Source of the DNA: Paracoccaceae bacterium
GTDB lineage: Bacteria > Pseudomonadota > Alphaproteobacteria > Rhodobacterales > Rhodobacteraceae
Assembly (NCBI GenBank): GCA_902632125.1
Contig: CACPBQ010000007.1
Coordinates: 1-64,000, forward strand
Direction: 5' to 3'
Length of the DNA stretch: 64,000 nt
This document shows, piece after piece, positions 8,872 to 17,857 of the stretch. How positions within the stretch are numbered: the first letter of the stretch is position 1; the number at the start of each line of letters is the position of its first letter. Position numbers and translations under genes: made by a program. A model generated the notes under the pieces. It was given only the letters and a program-made list of their open reading frames with translations, ran no database searches and had not been told where the DNA came from.

Positions 8872-8889
8872 TTTTTGAAATTTCAAAAA
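8872..8889. repeat. Perfect 18-base palindrome
   Basis: TTTTTGAAATTTCAAAAA starts 8 bases after the stop codon of the enolase-superfamily gene. No T run follows on the plus strand, so it is not a clear terminator. It could be an operator or a transcript-end hairpin. Confidence 0.4.
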
Positions 8890-8901
8890 AGATAGTTACA
8901 G

Positions 8902-8935
8902 TATAATTTGGGTATTTATTAAATTGTTTAAACAA
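8902..8935 (+). promoter_or_regulatory. Candidate promoter with operator before the flavin-oxidase and importer genes
   Basis: A consensus -10 hexamer TATAAT lies at 8902-8907, followed 16 bases later by a perfect 12-base palindrome TTGTTTAAACAA at 8924-8935. A dyad just downstream of a -10 box overlaps the expected transcript start, a common repressor position. No good -35 hexamer is seen at the right distance. This would control the gene at 8965 and perhaps the importer genes after it. Confidence 0.45.
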
Positions 8936-8964
8936 CAAAAATTTAAAACTTAGGGAATACAACA

Positions 8965-10263
8965 ATGTGGGCTGCAGACTGGAAAGATACATCTTATTGG
9001 CTTGATGATATGCCTCAGGTCTCAGGCGTTTCTAGAGATCTAAAACGTAAAGTAGATGTTTTAATTATAGGATCTGGCTACACAGGATTGAATGCTGCAC
9101 TAGAAATAGCAAGAGGCGGTCGCGAAGTGATGGTCATTGAAAGTGGCTACCCAGGATATGGGTGTAGCACTCGAAATGGTGGTCAAATAAGCACCCATGT
9201 TAAACCTTCGCTTGAAAAATTAACTCAAAAAGTTGGCGCATCAAGAGCAAGCGCAATGAGGCAAGAAGGCGTTAATGCATTAGATTGGATAGAGGAACTG
9301 GTTAATAGGGAAAAACTTGACTGTAATTTTCTGAGAGCCGGCCGATTTCATGCCGCTCATTCTAGAGATCAGTATGATTACTTGGCCAGAGATGCTGAAA
9401 AACTTACCAAGTTTGAAAACATTCCAACGGAAGTTGTGCCTAAAGCTGAGCAACATAGAGAGCTGGGAACAGATATGTATTATGGCGGCGTTGTTTTTCC
9501 TAGGCACGCTTCAGTACATCCAGCAAAATATCACCATCAGCTTTTATCGCGTGTTATCGAAGCCGGTGCTGCTGTTGTTAGTTACTGTGAAGCTCAGGCG
9601 GTAAATAAGCTTGACAAAGGCTTTGAAGTCCGAACTTCAAAAGGTGATATAGTTTGCCAGGATCTTGTCGTTGCCACGAATGGTTATACTACTACTATAA
9701 CTCCTTGGCTTCGCAGAAGAGTAATCCCAATTGGCAGCTATATTATTGCCACTGAGCCAATAGAAAAGGGATTGATGGACAGATTATTTCCTACAAATAG
9801 AAACATAACGGATACTTGTAAGGTCGTTTATTATTACCGCCCCTCCCCAGATCGTCAGCGGATTTTATTTGGTGGCCGCGTTTCAGCAAAAGAGACTAAT
9901 ACGGCGTCAAGTGGCCCAAAACTACACAATGACCTTGTGCGGGTATTTCCAGAATTAAGTGATACTAAAGTTACTCACTCTTGGTTTGGTACCGTGGCTT
10001 ATACTTTTGACGAACTTGCACATACTGGATGTCATGATGGAATATATTACTCTATGGGTTATTGTGGCTCTGGAGTTTCGATGGCAAGTTATCTGGGTAT
10101 GAGAATGGGCCAAAAAGTTTTGGGATTGGCTGAAGGAAAGACGGCGTTTGATGACCTGCCTTTCCCAACAAAACCTCTTTATACAGGAAACCCTTGGTTT
10201 CTACCGCCGATTGTTTCTTGGTATCGCTGGCGTGATAAAAGACAAATTGTTAACTCCAGGTAA
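8965..10263 (+). CDS. DAO-family FAD-dependent oxidoreductase, PuuB/OrdL-like
   Basis: Flavoenzyme of 432 residues in the D-amino-acid/glycine oxidase family. The N-terminal sequence WAADWKDTSYWLDD and the FAD site VLIIGSGYTGLNAALE (residues 32-47), then GCSTRNGGQIS, are typical of the group containing gamma-glutamylputrescine oxidase. The C-terminal GYCGSGVSMASYLG completes the FAD site. Such enzymes oxidise secondary or modified amines to an imine or aldehyde. It lies directly before a PotD/A/B/C-like importer, which suggests that the imported compound is an amine oxidised here. No glutamylputrescine synthetase is present, so a literal Puu pathway is not supported by the window. Confidence 0.85.
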   Translation: MWAADWKDTSYWLDDMPQVSGVSRDLKRKVDVLIIGSGYTGLNAALEIARGGREVMVIESGYPGYGCSTRNGGQISTHVKPSLEKLTQKVGASRASAMRQEGVNALDWIEELVNREKLDCNFLRAGRFHAAHSRDQYDYLARDAEKLTKFENIPTEVVPKAEQHRELGTDMYYGGVVFPRHASVHPAKYHHQLLSRVIEAGAAVVSYCEAQAVNKLDKGFEVRTSKGDIVCQDLVVATNGYTTTITPWLRRRVIPIGSYIIATEPIEKGLMDRLFPTNRNITDTCKVVYYYRPSPDRQRILFGGRVSAKETNTASSGPKLHNDLVRVFPELSDTKVTHSWFGTVAYTFDELAHTGCHDGIYYSMGYCGSGVSMASYLGMRMGQKVLGLAEGKTAFDDLPFPTKPLYTGNPWFLPPIVSWYRWRDKRQIVNSR

Positions 10264-10348
10264 AAGTAATTTTTATAAACTTTTGTTGCTTAAATCCCCC
10301 GACTCAGTACAGTCTTACTGATGATTAAAGTAATAGGGAGGGAATTTT

Positions 10349-11410
10349 ATGAAAAAAACTATTATGAAATCAGCCATTGGAGGCCTTGCCGCCGCTGGTT
10401 TGATGTTAACAGCTGCCGTTAGCTATGCTGACGATACACTAAGAATTGTTTCTTGGGGTGGTGCATATCAAAAAGGGCAGTCACTGGGCATTTTTCAGCC
10501 TGCTGCTAAGGCAATGGGCATTACCGTGAAAGAAGATACTTATGGCGGTATTTCTGATGTGAAACTGATGGTGAAATCTGGTGCTGACAAGTTTGATATA
10601 TTTTCAAGTGGAGCAGGTAGTTGTGCTTCAGGCGCAGCGGAAGGTGTTTTAGAAAAACTAGATTATTCAGTAATTGATGTAAGTAATCACTTGCCTGGAA
10701 TGTACAGTGATTATTGTGCTGGTGCTGATATTTTCTCTGTGGTTGCAGCTTATAATACCGAAACTTTTGGAGAGGGAAATGGACCTAAAACATGGGCTGA
10801 TTTCTATGACGTCGAAAAGTTTCCTGGCACTCGTGCTATGCGAAACAAGGTTGATGGTCAGCTTGAAACAGCTCTTTTAGCTGACGGGGTTCCTAAGGAA
10901 CAAGTTTATGAGGTCTTGGACAGTGAAGAAGGAATAGAAAGAGCACTCAATAAGATTAGATCTATTAAACCCCACATTGCTGTTTGGTGGTCTTCTGGAG
11001 CTCAGCATGCTCAACTAATGAAAGATGGTGAAGTTGACATGACCACAGGCTGGAATGGTCGATTTGATGTTGCCAAAGAAGATGGTGCTAAAGTGGCATA
11101 TGATTGGCAGTCTGGTATTATGGACTGGGAAGGCTACGGAATTCCAAAAGGTGCAAAGAACAAAGATTTGGCAATGAAGTATATCGCAGAGATGATGAAG
11201 CCCGAGTACATGGCAGAATTTGCTAAATACATTACTTATGGTCCGACTAATGGAAAAGTATATGAGCTTGGCCTCATGGAAGACTCCAGAGCACGTATGA
11301 TGCCTAGCCATCCTGATAATGCAAAGTATCAGCTTACAATAAGCCAAGATTGGTATGCTAAGTGGCGTACAATAGCTGCTGAAATGTATACTGAAATGAT
11401 GACTGAATAA
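10349..11410 (+). CDS. Periplasmic solute-binding protein of a PotD-like ABC importer
   Basis: Secreted protein of 353 residues with a clear signal peptide (MKKTIMKSAIGGLAAAGLML...), probably cut after AVSYA at residue 27. The mature part starts DDTLRIVSWGGAYQKGQ, typical of extracellular solute-binding proteins of the polyamine/opine class. A strong GGGAGGG ribosome-binding site precedes the ATG. It is the first of four importer genes, with a hairpin between it and the ATPase gene, an arrangement often used to make more binding protein than membrane parts. The ligand could be a polyamine, a betaine-like compound or an aminophosphonate; the sequence alone does not decide. Confidence 0.87.
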   Translation: MKKTIMKSAIGGLAAAGLMLTAAVSYADDTLRIVSWGGAYQKGQSLGIFQPAAKAMGITVKEDTYGGISDVKLMVKSGADKFDIFSSGAGSCASGAAEGVLEKLDYSVIDVSNHLPGMYSDYCAGADIFSVVAAYNTETFGEGNGPKTWADFYDVEKFPGTRAMRNKVDGQLETALLADGVPKEQVYEVLDSEEGIERALNKIRSIKPHIAVWWSSGAQHAQLMKDGEVDMTTGWNGRFDVAKEDGAKVAYDWQSGIMDWEGYGIPKGAKNKDLAMKYIAEMMKPEYMAEFAKYITYGPTNGKVYELGLMEDSRARMMPSHPDNAKYQLTISQDWYAKWRTIAAEMYTEMMTE

Positions 11411-11435
11411 TATACTCATCTCAATTAAAACTAAG

Positions 11436-11461
11436 CGCTCGAAGGAATTATCCTTCGGGCG
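11436..11461 (+). terminator. Intercistronic hairpin after the binding-protein gene
   Basis: CGCTCGAAGGA and TCCTTCGGGCG form an 11-pair stem (one G-U) with a four-base ATTA loop. Only a weak AATTTAT follows, so it probably acts as a partial terminator or as protection of the upstream mRNA end rather than a full stop. Confidence 0.7.
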
Positions 11462-11485
11462 AATTTATACAGTGATTACAAATTA

Positions 11486-12559
11486 ATGAATGAAACTTCT
11501 CTAAATATATCTATTCGTGAAGTCACAAAGAAATATGATCAATTTTACGCGTTGAAAGACGTAAGCCTAGAAATCAAATCTGGTGAATTTATGACCCTTC
11601 TAGGACCGTCGGGATCTGGAAAGACAACCCTTTTGATGGTTTTGGCAGGTTTTACAAACCCAGATTACGGTAGTGTAAAATTTGGAGATGAAGAGGTTAT
11701 TTTAAAGCCACCACATCTTCGTGGTATTGGCATGGTTTTTCAAAACTATGCTCTTTTTCCGCATATGACAGTTGAACAGAATGTGGGCTATCCTCAAAAA
11801 CTGCGTGGTGTTAGTGCAGCAGAAACAAAGCGAAGCGTTGAGGAAGCACTCAATACTGTAAAACTTGAAGGGCTGGGACATAGAGGAATAAATGAGCTTT
11901 CTGGAGGTCAGCGTCAACGAGTGGCGCTTGCCAGAGCCATAGTATTTAAACCTAAGATACTATTAATGGATGAACCACTTTCTGCGCTTGATAAGAAATT
12001 GCGTGAGGAAATGCAGATAGAGCTTAGGCAGTTGCATGACACTCTCAATATGACAACAGTTTATGTTACACATGATCAGAAAGAAGCGCTGACGATGTCA
12101 GATAGAATTACAGTCATAAATCATGGTGAGCTTATGCAGCTTGGAACACCTAATGAAATTTATGAGCATCCAAACAATCACTTTATTGCTGACTTCATTG
12201 GAGAGTCGAGCCTTCTTCCTGTTTCCATTCGCGATGGAAAAACCAGCTTAAATGGCGAAAAGATTGTTTTGGCTGAAAAGGCTGAGAAAGATGGTGATTA
12301 TCTTTTAGTAGTACGCCCAGAAAAAGCATTTTTAGCCGATAAGAAAGTTAAAGGGGCAAACTACTTTTCTGGAAAATTAATCGATTCTATTTTTCAAGGG
12401 GAGAGCCAGCTCTTGGTCGTAAAGCTCAATTCAAATGATGATGGGCAAGAGGTTCGTGTTCGTGTTCCAAATGAAAGTGTAACACAAAAAGCTCTTCCAG
12501 AGGTAGGCCAAACAGTCTCGATCGGGCTCAAGGTTGCAGATAGCTACGTGGTAAGCTGA
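11486..12559 (+). CDS. ABC importer ATPase, PotA-like
   Basis: Cytoplasmic ATPase subunit of 357 residues. Walker A is GPSGSGKTT (residues 40-48), the signature is LSGGQRQRVALARA, Walker B is ILLMDEPLSALD and the switch histidine is in VTHDQKEA. The C-terminal third (from about residue 240) is a TOBE-type regulatory domain, containing VVRPEKA, as in polyamine/iron/sugar importer ATPases. It is followed after two bases by the first permease gene. Substrate specificity does not reside in this subunit. Confidence 0.92.
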   Translation: MNETSLNISIREVTKKYDQFYALKDVSLEIKSGEFMTLLGPSGSGKTTLLMVLAGFTNPDYGSVKFGDEEVILKPPHLRGIGMVFQNYALFPHMTVEQNVGYPQKLRGVSAAETKRSVEEALNTVKLEGLGHRGINELSGGQRQRVALARAIVFKPKILLMDEPLSALDKKLREEMQIELRQLHDTLNMTTVYVTHDQKEALTMSDRITVINHGELMQLGTPNEIYEHPNNHFIADFIGESSLLPVSIRDGKTSLNGEKIVLAEKAEKDGDYLLVVRPEKAFLADKKVKGANYFSGKLIDSIFQGESQLLVVKLNSNDDGQEVRVRVPNESVTQKALPEVGQTVSIGLKVADSYVVS

Positions 12560-12561
12560 GA

Positions 12562-13449
12562 ATGACAATTGTTGAAGCGGAAAAACTTAACCAAAAGGGT
12601 TTACAAAAAGTTGCTTCGAACGAGCGGTTCACCTTTTTTGGATTAACTTTGCCATATCTGATTATGGTGACAGCTTTGATTGTAATTCCTGTCGGCTGGT
12701 TATTTTATCTTTCATTTATTGGAAGAGATGGAAGTTTCTCATTTGAAAACTATGAACGTATGATGAAAAGCAAGGCTTACATTCGTATTTTTATAACCAC
12801 ATTTAAAATAAGCATACTTACAACAATAATCTGTGCTGCAATAGGTTACCCGCTTGCCTATTTCATGTCTCAGCTATCTCGAAAATGGGCCAATATATGT
12901 ATGATTGGCGTACTAATTCCATTTTGGACAAGCCTATTGGTGAGAACCTACGCTTGGTTGGTTCTGCTCCAAAAAAAGGGACTGTTGAACAATATGGCTA
13001 TCGAAATGGGTTTGATTACTGAACCTATCAAAATTGTTCATAACACAACAGGGACGCTTATTGGGATGGTCCATATTATGCTGCCGTTCTTAATTTTGCC
13101 ATTGTATGCAAACATGCGATCTATAGACAAAGATACATTGAAGGCGGCGTCGAGCTTGGGGGCCACACCAACTCGAGCTTTTTGGACAGTATTTTTCCCC
13201 CTTTCTTTGCCTGGCTTGCTTGCTGGACTCTTGATTGTTTTTGTTCTTTGTCTTGGTTTTTATGTAACACCTGCAATACTCGGTGGCGGAAGAGTCATTA
13301 TGGCTGCTATGAAAATATCCAGTAATATTGAGCTCTATTTTAGTTGGGGAGCAGCCAGTGCACTTGGTGTTGTCTTGCTTGTTGTAACGGGGATAATTCT
13401 CTTTATTGCCTCAAAGCTAGTTTCCATGGACCAACTTGGGAATAGGTGA
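12562..13449 (+). CDS. ABC importer permease, PotB-like
   Basis: Inner-membrane permease of 295 residues with about six membrane segments. The ABC-ATPase coupling loop is SLGATPTRAFWTVFFPLSLPG, matching the EAA motif. The N-terminal segment LTLPYLIMVTALIVIPVGWLFYLSF is the first membrane helix. Its start codon lies two bases after the ATPase stop and its stop overlaps the start region of the second permease, so translation is coupled. It forms a heteromeric channel with the next gene product. Confidence 0.9.
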   Translation: MTIVEAEKLNQKGLQKVASNERFTFFGLTLPYLIMVTALIVIPVGWLFYLSFIGRDGSFSFENYERMMKSKAYIRIFITTFKISILTTIICAAIGYPLAYFMSQLSRKWANICMIGVLIPFWTSLLVRTYAWLVLLQKKGLLNNMAIEMGLITEPIKIVHNTTGTLIGMVHIMLPFLILPLYANMRSIDKDTLKAASSLGATPTRAFWTVFFPLSLPGLLAGLLIVFVLCLGFYVTPAILGGGRVIMAAMKISSNIELYFSWGAASALGVVLLVVTGIILFIASKLVSMDQLGNR

Positions 13450-13454
13450 GCATT

Positions 13455-14300
13455 ATGAGTTTTTTGAATAAAAATGTCTCTGAGACGCAAATTCGTTTAA
13501 AAGACAGGCTCTGGCTTTATATTTTCTCATATATAATTTTATTCTTACTGATTGTACCATCTTTGGTGGTGATCCCGATGTCATTTTCAGCCAGCCAATA
13601 TCTTGAATTTCCGCCTAGAGAATGGTCGCTCAGATGGTATGAGAATTACTTTTTTGCTTGGAAAGTCGAGAACGGTTTTAATGATTGGATGCAGGCAACC
13701 TGGACCTCTGTAAAGGTTGCGGTACTAACAATATTTGTTGCCACGCCAGTTGGAACAATGGCGGCTTACGGTTTGGTGAATAGTAATTCTAGGCTCAGCA
13801 AGATTTTGTTTCCGATATTCATCTCGCCAATGATGGTCCCAATTATACTTGTTGCAATTGGTCTTTTTTACTTCTTCGTTCAATTTAAACTGGTTGGCAG
13901 TATTTTTGGTTTGGTTTTAGGTCATTCCTTGGTGGCAATGCCTCTTGTATTGATTATCGTATTCAGTGCTCTGAAAAACTACGACATGAACCAGGAAAAG
14001 GTTGCTCGCTCCTTAGGTGCCACACGATTTCGCGCCTTTCGGGAGATTACCTTACCTCAAATTAAATTTTCTATTATTTCTGCTTCTCTTATCGCTTTTC
14101 TAACATCTTTTGACGAAATAATTATTTCGCTCTTTGTTGCAGGAGGAGATAATTCTACAATTACCCGCAGCATGTTTCTAGCCTTGCGAGATCAGATCGA
14201 TCCTACAATCGCTGCAATATCAACAATATTGATCGTCATTTCATCGGGTCTGCTTATTATTATTCAACTGATTGGTAATAAAGAAAACAAAAAAGACTAA
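13455..14300 (+). CDS. ABC importer permease, PotC-like
   Basis: Second inner-membrane permease, 281 residues from the ATG, with about six membrane segments and the EAA loop SLGATRFRAFREITLPQIK. I chose the ATG because TAGGTGAG lies just upstream. An in-frame GTG nine bases earlier, overlapping the preceding stop codon, is the alternative start. It completes the importer. No terminator is evident before the convergent amidotransferase gene 35 bases later. Confidence 0.9.
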   Translation: MSFLNKNVSETQIRLKDRLWLYIFSYIILFLLIVPSLVVIPMSFSASQYLEFPPREWSLRWYENYFFAWKVENGFNDWMQATWTSVKVAVLTIFVATPVGTMAAYGLVNSNSRLSKILFPIFISPMMVPIILVAIGLFYFFVQFKLVGSIFGLVLGHSLVAMPLVLIIVFSALKNYDMNQEKVARSLGATRFRAFREITLPQIKFSIISASLIAFLTSFDEIIISLFVAGGDNSTITRSMFLALRDQIDPTIAAISTILIVISSGLLIIIQLIGNKENKKD

Positions 14301-14335
14301 AAATTTATTATTTCAGAGTTGTTTATTAAAAATTT

Positions 14336-15040
14336 TTATTTGGCTGGGTTTGCAAAAAGCTGTGACATGAAATTATAAAACCAAGCAGCTTGCGAAGCGT
14401 CGTATTTCATCATCAGATTGGTTTGCTTTTGGACACTCTGCACACCGAGGCAGTTTGTTGACGGTGAATCAGCCTGCCATCTTCTAAATCCCTCGATTGT
14501 GCATTCGGGATGATATTGAAGTCCAAAAATATTTTTTCCGTATCGGAATGCTTGATTTTCAAATCCCTCACTTCGCGCTAAATGAATGGCGCCTTTTGGA
14601 ATATCAAAAGTGTGAAAATGCGCTTGTGTGAAGAACTTTGGTTCTGACAAAAAATCTAACCCCTCATTTGTGGGAGTAACTTCATAATATCCAAACTCAT
14701 GACGATTGTCTTCGGTTGGACCAACCTTTGCTCCCAATAAATGAGCTATCTGTTGTGCGCCTTGGCACAGTCCTAAGATAGGTAAATTTGCCTCCATACA
14801 AGAGTTTATCCAGTTGGCTTCCTCTTTAAGAAAAGGATGTTTTTCCTTTTCAAAAACGCTGAACTTACCACCATAAACAACTGTACCAAATGTTCTTTCT
14901 GTTGGTTCGCCAAGAAGTTCACCTCGGAACGGAAATTTCTCAATTGGGATAAGGCCATTTAGTCGTGCGAAAGTAAACACACGATCATCTGCGGGTTCGT
15001 TGCTGTGCCGCACTAGAATTAACTCATTTTTCTTAATCAT
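14336..15040 (-). CDS. Class I glutamine amidotransferase-like protein
   Basis: Stand-alone triad amidotransferase-fold protein of 234 residues. The nucleophile is Cys92 in the elbow GLCQGAQ, with the His177-x-Glu179 pair in LQYHPECT, so the glutamine hydrolysis site is intact. It resembles GuaA-like amidotransferases of unknown substrate common beside amine oxidases and importers. It is not a PuuD, which has a different layout. It may hydrolyse a gamma-glutamyl amide formed during amine breakdown; that is inference from its position opposite the importer operon. The preceding TTG is in frame, but ATG is the better start. Confidence 0.8.
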   Translation of the reverse strand: MIKKNELILVRHSNEPADDRVFTFARLNGLIPIEKFPFRGELLGEPTERTFGTVVYGGKFSVFEKEKHPFLKEEANWINSCMEANLPILGLCQGAQQIAHLLGAKVGPTEDNRHEFGYYEVTPTNEGLDFLSEPKFFTQAHFHTFDIPKGAIHLARSEGFENQAFRYGKNIFGLQYHPECTIEGFRRWQADSPSTNCLGVQSVQKQTNLMMKYDASQAAWFYNFMSQLFANPAK

Positions 15041-15067
15041 CAAAAGAAACTCTTTTGTTATTCAAAC

Positions 15068-15679
15068 TTATGCTTGAAAATTTCCAGTAAGTGATGAGAC
15101 GAACCCTTCTTGAATGATTTCAGGGTCATAAGCTTTTCGACTAAAAACCTCTCTAACCATTGGTTCAAATGTATCTAATGGCTCAATCGGGTAATCTGGA
15201 TCAAAGCTGGATTGATCCCATCGTTCGCAAAACTCTGCGCAACTATCAAACACAGGGTGATCTCTAAATTGCTCCCGGGCGTTTCGATCCCAACCGTAGT
15301 GATGACCATAATAAAGCATCTGGAAAATTCCATGGTGCTCGACAGTCCATGCAACATCCCACCTAACAAATGGCCTTATTACCTCAGCTGACATCTTATC
15401 GTGATTTTGTGGAGCTAAGCCATCCCCAATATCGTGTAATAGTGCGCCGACTACCCAATCTAAATCTGCACCATCGCGAAGTGCCCGGGTTCCAGATTGA
15501 AGGCCATGCTCAAGGCGTGTGATTTTGTACCCTTCTAGTGTGGTCTCTCCAGCTCTTTTTAATTCCTCCAGTACTCGATCTGCAGTGAGAGCAAGATAGG
15601 GTTTTTCTAATCGGGCGAGTAATTCGTATTCCTCACGAGTTCCGTCTTTCATACTTACAAAATCTACATGTTCATCCAT
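15068..15679 (-). CDS. HD-domain protein, PhnZ-like diiron oxygenase candidate
   Basis: HD-domain protein of 203 residues. Candidate metal ligands are His58 (LEHGLQ), His82-Asp83 (ALLHDIG), His93 (NHDKM), His115 or 116 (EHHG) and Asp155 (ERWDQ). The LEH-x-LQ...GAD...ALLHD spacing resembles what I recall of PhnZ, the mixed-valent diiron oxygenase that cleaves hydroxylated aminoethylphosphonate, more than phosphohydrolase HD proteins. The tyrosine and glutamate that clamp the PhnZ substrate are not in the matching places, so the substrate should differ. It lies 27 bases upstream of the amidotransferase gene on the same strand and is probably cotranscribed. No 2-oxoglutarate partner oxygenase (PhnY/TmpA type) is in the window. 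Confidence 0.75.
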   Translation of the reverse strand: MDEHVDFVSMKDGTREEYELLARLEKPYLALTADRVLEELKRAGETTLEGYKITRLEHGLQSGTRALRDGADLDWVVGALLHDIGDGLAPQNHDKMSAEVIRPFVRWDVAWTVEHHGIFQMLYYGHHYGWDRNAREQFRDHPVFDSCAEFCERWDQSSFDPDYPIEPLDTFEPMVREVFSRKAYDPEIIQEGFVSSLTGNFQA

Positions 15680-15850
15680 AGTTATTCTCCATTTCGAAAC
15701 TCTGTAGAAAATTTAAAAGTCAAATTAATACTTAATAAATTAAATTCTATCTAAATTGTCCGCAACAGTTTTCTAAAACCGGCACTTATGTTTGAATTTT
15801 TTACGCTTTTCAGCCAGGTTAGTTTTTGAAGTTTTAACAATAGGCAATTT

Positions 15851-17065
15851 ATGAACGATCACATTGAAGAGAGTCCACAAATTTCTGGGTTTCGATTTAC
15901 TATTTACGTATTACCTTTTGCAATTTCCCAAACACTTGCTTGGGCGACATGCTTTTATTCATTTCCAGCTTTTTTGCCAATTTGGGAAGCTCAATTAGGG
16001 TTTTCTAAAACTTCGCTGACTGGTTCATATACTTTATCACTTATTGTGTCTGCCATTTTTGCTCCTTTCGTGGGACGGTTTATCGACAAAGGTTCAGGAA
16101 ATTTTGTATTTTGCTTTGGCACTCTTCTAGCTTTCTGTTGTCTCTTCTTACTGTCTAAAGCGACTGAGATTTGGCATTTTTACGTTCTATGGTTTTTTAT
16201 GGGTATAGCAATGTCTTGTTCTCTTTACGAAGCATGCTTTGCTTTTTTAACGAACACTATGGCGCATAATGCAAGACGAGCGATAACTTTTGTAACGTTG
16301 GCTGCCGGATTTGGTGGCACCATTTCTTTTTCAAGCGCTCACTTTTTGACCCAGTTTTTTGGTTGGAGATTAGCAATACTAATTTTTTCATTAGTAATTC
16401 TGATCGTTAATTTGCCTTTGGTGTGGAGTGCAACAAAAATGTTGAATAAAGTTTCCAACGGATTTGTTAAGCGATCTTCTGGAAATTTAAGAAATGTTCT
16501 ATCTGTAATAAAAAAGCCCACTTTTTGGTTAATTGGCGGCACTTTTGCGTTCATGTCACTCAATCATGGGATGATAATCAGCCATCTTCTACCAATTTTT
16601 TACGACCGTGGCCTTGATGCTAAAACGGCCGTACTCGCGGCATCCTGTATTGGGCCGATGCAAGTCATAGGTCGTTTGATGATGCTAGCATCTGAGAAAA
16701 AAGTTTCCGTATTCTCGCTTTGTTTTGTATCTTTTATTTCAATGTTTATTGCTGGTTGGTCAATCTATTTAGGAAATCTTTCATTTGGATTAATAATAGC
16801 TTTTGTTGTTTTTCAGGGAGCCAGCTACGGCGTTTTGAGTATTATTCGTCCTACGGTTATCTCAGGTCTTCTTGGTCGTAATGACTTTGGAATTATCTCC
16901 GGGCTGCTAGCTGTTGGGTTCGTGCTAGGATCTGCTTTAGCTCCGCTGTTTGGGTCGTTAGTTTGGCAGTTAGGTACCTACGACTTAGTTATATTTGTGG
17001 CGTTGCTGTTGCCTGCTTTTGCTTTAGTACTGTTAATTGGTGCCTGGCGTCTAAAACCACAATAG
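15851..17065 (+). CDS. MFS transporter
   Basis: Inner-membrane protein of 404 residues with about twelve hydrophobic segments, split by a basic central loop near residue 205 (KRSSGNLRNVLSVIKK). The loop between segments 2 and 3 reads GRFIDKG, the usual MFS signature region. Members of this subgroup take up carboxylates or other small metabolites, but no substrate can be assigned. It stands alone, with a hairpin after it. Confidence 0.83.
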   Translation: MNDHIEESPQISGFRFTIYVLPFAISQTLAWATCFYSFPAFLPIWEAQLGFSKTSLTGSYTLSLIVSAIFAPFVGRFIDKGSGNFVFCFGTLLAFCCLFLLSKATEIWHFYVLWFFMGIAMSCSLYEACFAFLTNTMAHNARRAITFVTLAAGFGGTISFSSAHFLTQFFGWRLAILIFSLVILIVNLPLVWSATKMLNKVSNGFVKRSSGNLRNVLSVIKKPTFWLIGGTFAFMSLNHGMIISHLLPIFYDRGLDAKTAVLAASCIGPMQVIGRLMMLASEKKVSVFSLCFVSFISMFIAGWSIYLGNLSFGLIIAFVVFQGASYGVLSIIRPTVISGLLGRNDFGIISGLLAVGFVLGSALAPLFGSLVWQLGTYDLVIFVALLLPAFALVLLIGAWRLKPQ

Positions 17066-17095
17066 CAAAATTATGCATTTTGATGAAAATATTTT

Positions 17096-17116
17096 AAACA
17101 GGGTTTGCCTCTGTTT
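17096..17116 (+). terminator. Probable terminator after the MFS gene
   Basis: AAACAGGG and CTCTGTTT form an eight-pair stem with one G-U and a five-base loop. A moderately T-rich ATTGTTC follows. It lies 30 bases after the stop codon and before the aquaporin-family gene. Confidence 0.5.
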
Positions 17117-17138
17117 ATTGTTCTAGTATCTAAATATT

Positions 17139-17792
17139 ATGAGAGCTTATGTTTGTGAATTTTTAGGCACGCTTTTTCTTGTGGCAACAGTGGTTGGTTC
17201 AGGCATAATGGCCGAAAACCTTTCAATGGGAAATCATGCTGTGTCGCTTTTGGCTAATGCTATTGCCACTGGTGCTATTCTGTATGTTTTGATTACAATA
17301 TTTAGCGAGATATCTGGCGCCCATTTTAATCCCGTTGTTAGCTTAATTATGTTTACCATGAAAAAGCTCAGCTTTTTTGAGTTTTTGGCATACATATCCG
17401 TTCAAATAATCGGGGGAATTCTAGGCACTTTTTTAGCACATTTCATGTTTGAGATATCAATTATTCAACTTTCGATGGACGTTCGTACAGGATATTCTCA
17501 ATATTTTTCAGAAGTTATTGCTTCTTTTGGATTACTGCTAACTATCTTGTTAGGGACGAAACAAAAATCAGCTTCCGTTGCGACGTTAGTCGCATTTTAC
17601 ATTACGGCTGCCTACTGGTTTACTTCTTCAACTAGCTTTGCAAATCCGGCCGTTACTATTGCAAGAACATTGACTGATACTTTCTCTGGTATTCAATATG
17701 GCGATACTATTCCATTTATTATAGCGCAAATTATTGGAGGTTTACTTGCATATCTGTTATTTAATTATCTTATTCAGTCCAAAAGAAATTGA
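17139..17792 (+). CDS. Aquaporin/MIP-family channel
   Basis: Inner-membrane channel of 217 residues with six membrane segments and both half-helix signatures: NPV at residues 64-66 (GAHFNPVVSL) and NPA at 169-171 (SFANPAVTIARTLTDTF). The replacement of the first NPA by NPV and the SFANPAVTIAR wording recall the bacterial AqpS group, some of which sit in arsenic operons. No arsR, arsC or arsH gene is present here, so an arsenic role is unsupported. It is 65 bases before a methyltransferase gene on the same strand. It could pass water, small neutral solutes or methylated products. Confidence 0.88.
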   Translation: MRAYVCEFLGTLFLVATVVGSGIMAENLSMGNHAVSLLANAIATGAILYVLITIFSEISGAHFNPVVSLIMFTMKKLSFFEFLAYISVQIIGGILGTFLAHFMFEISIIQLSMDVRTGYSQYFSEVIASFGLLLTILLGTKQKSASVATLVAFYITAAYWFTSSTSFANPAVTIARTLTDTFSGIQYGDTIPFIIAQIIGGLLAYLLFNYLIQSKRN

Positions 17793-17857
17793 AAACGCAC
17801 TGAGAGACTGAGCTAAGAAATATAAACTCAAGTGTTGAAAGAAAGCCACTAATAAAA

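Noticed and set aside
8965-15040. A complete Puu (gamma-glutamylputrescine) pathway
   Set aside because: There is an oxidase, importer and amidotransferase but no glutamylputrescine synthetase, and the amidotransferase is not PuuD-like.
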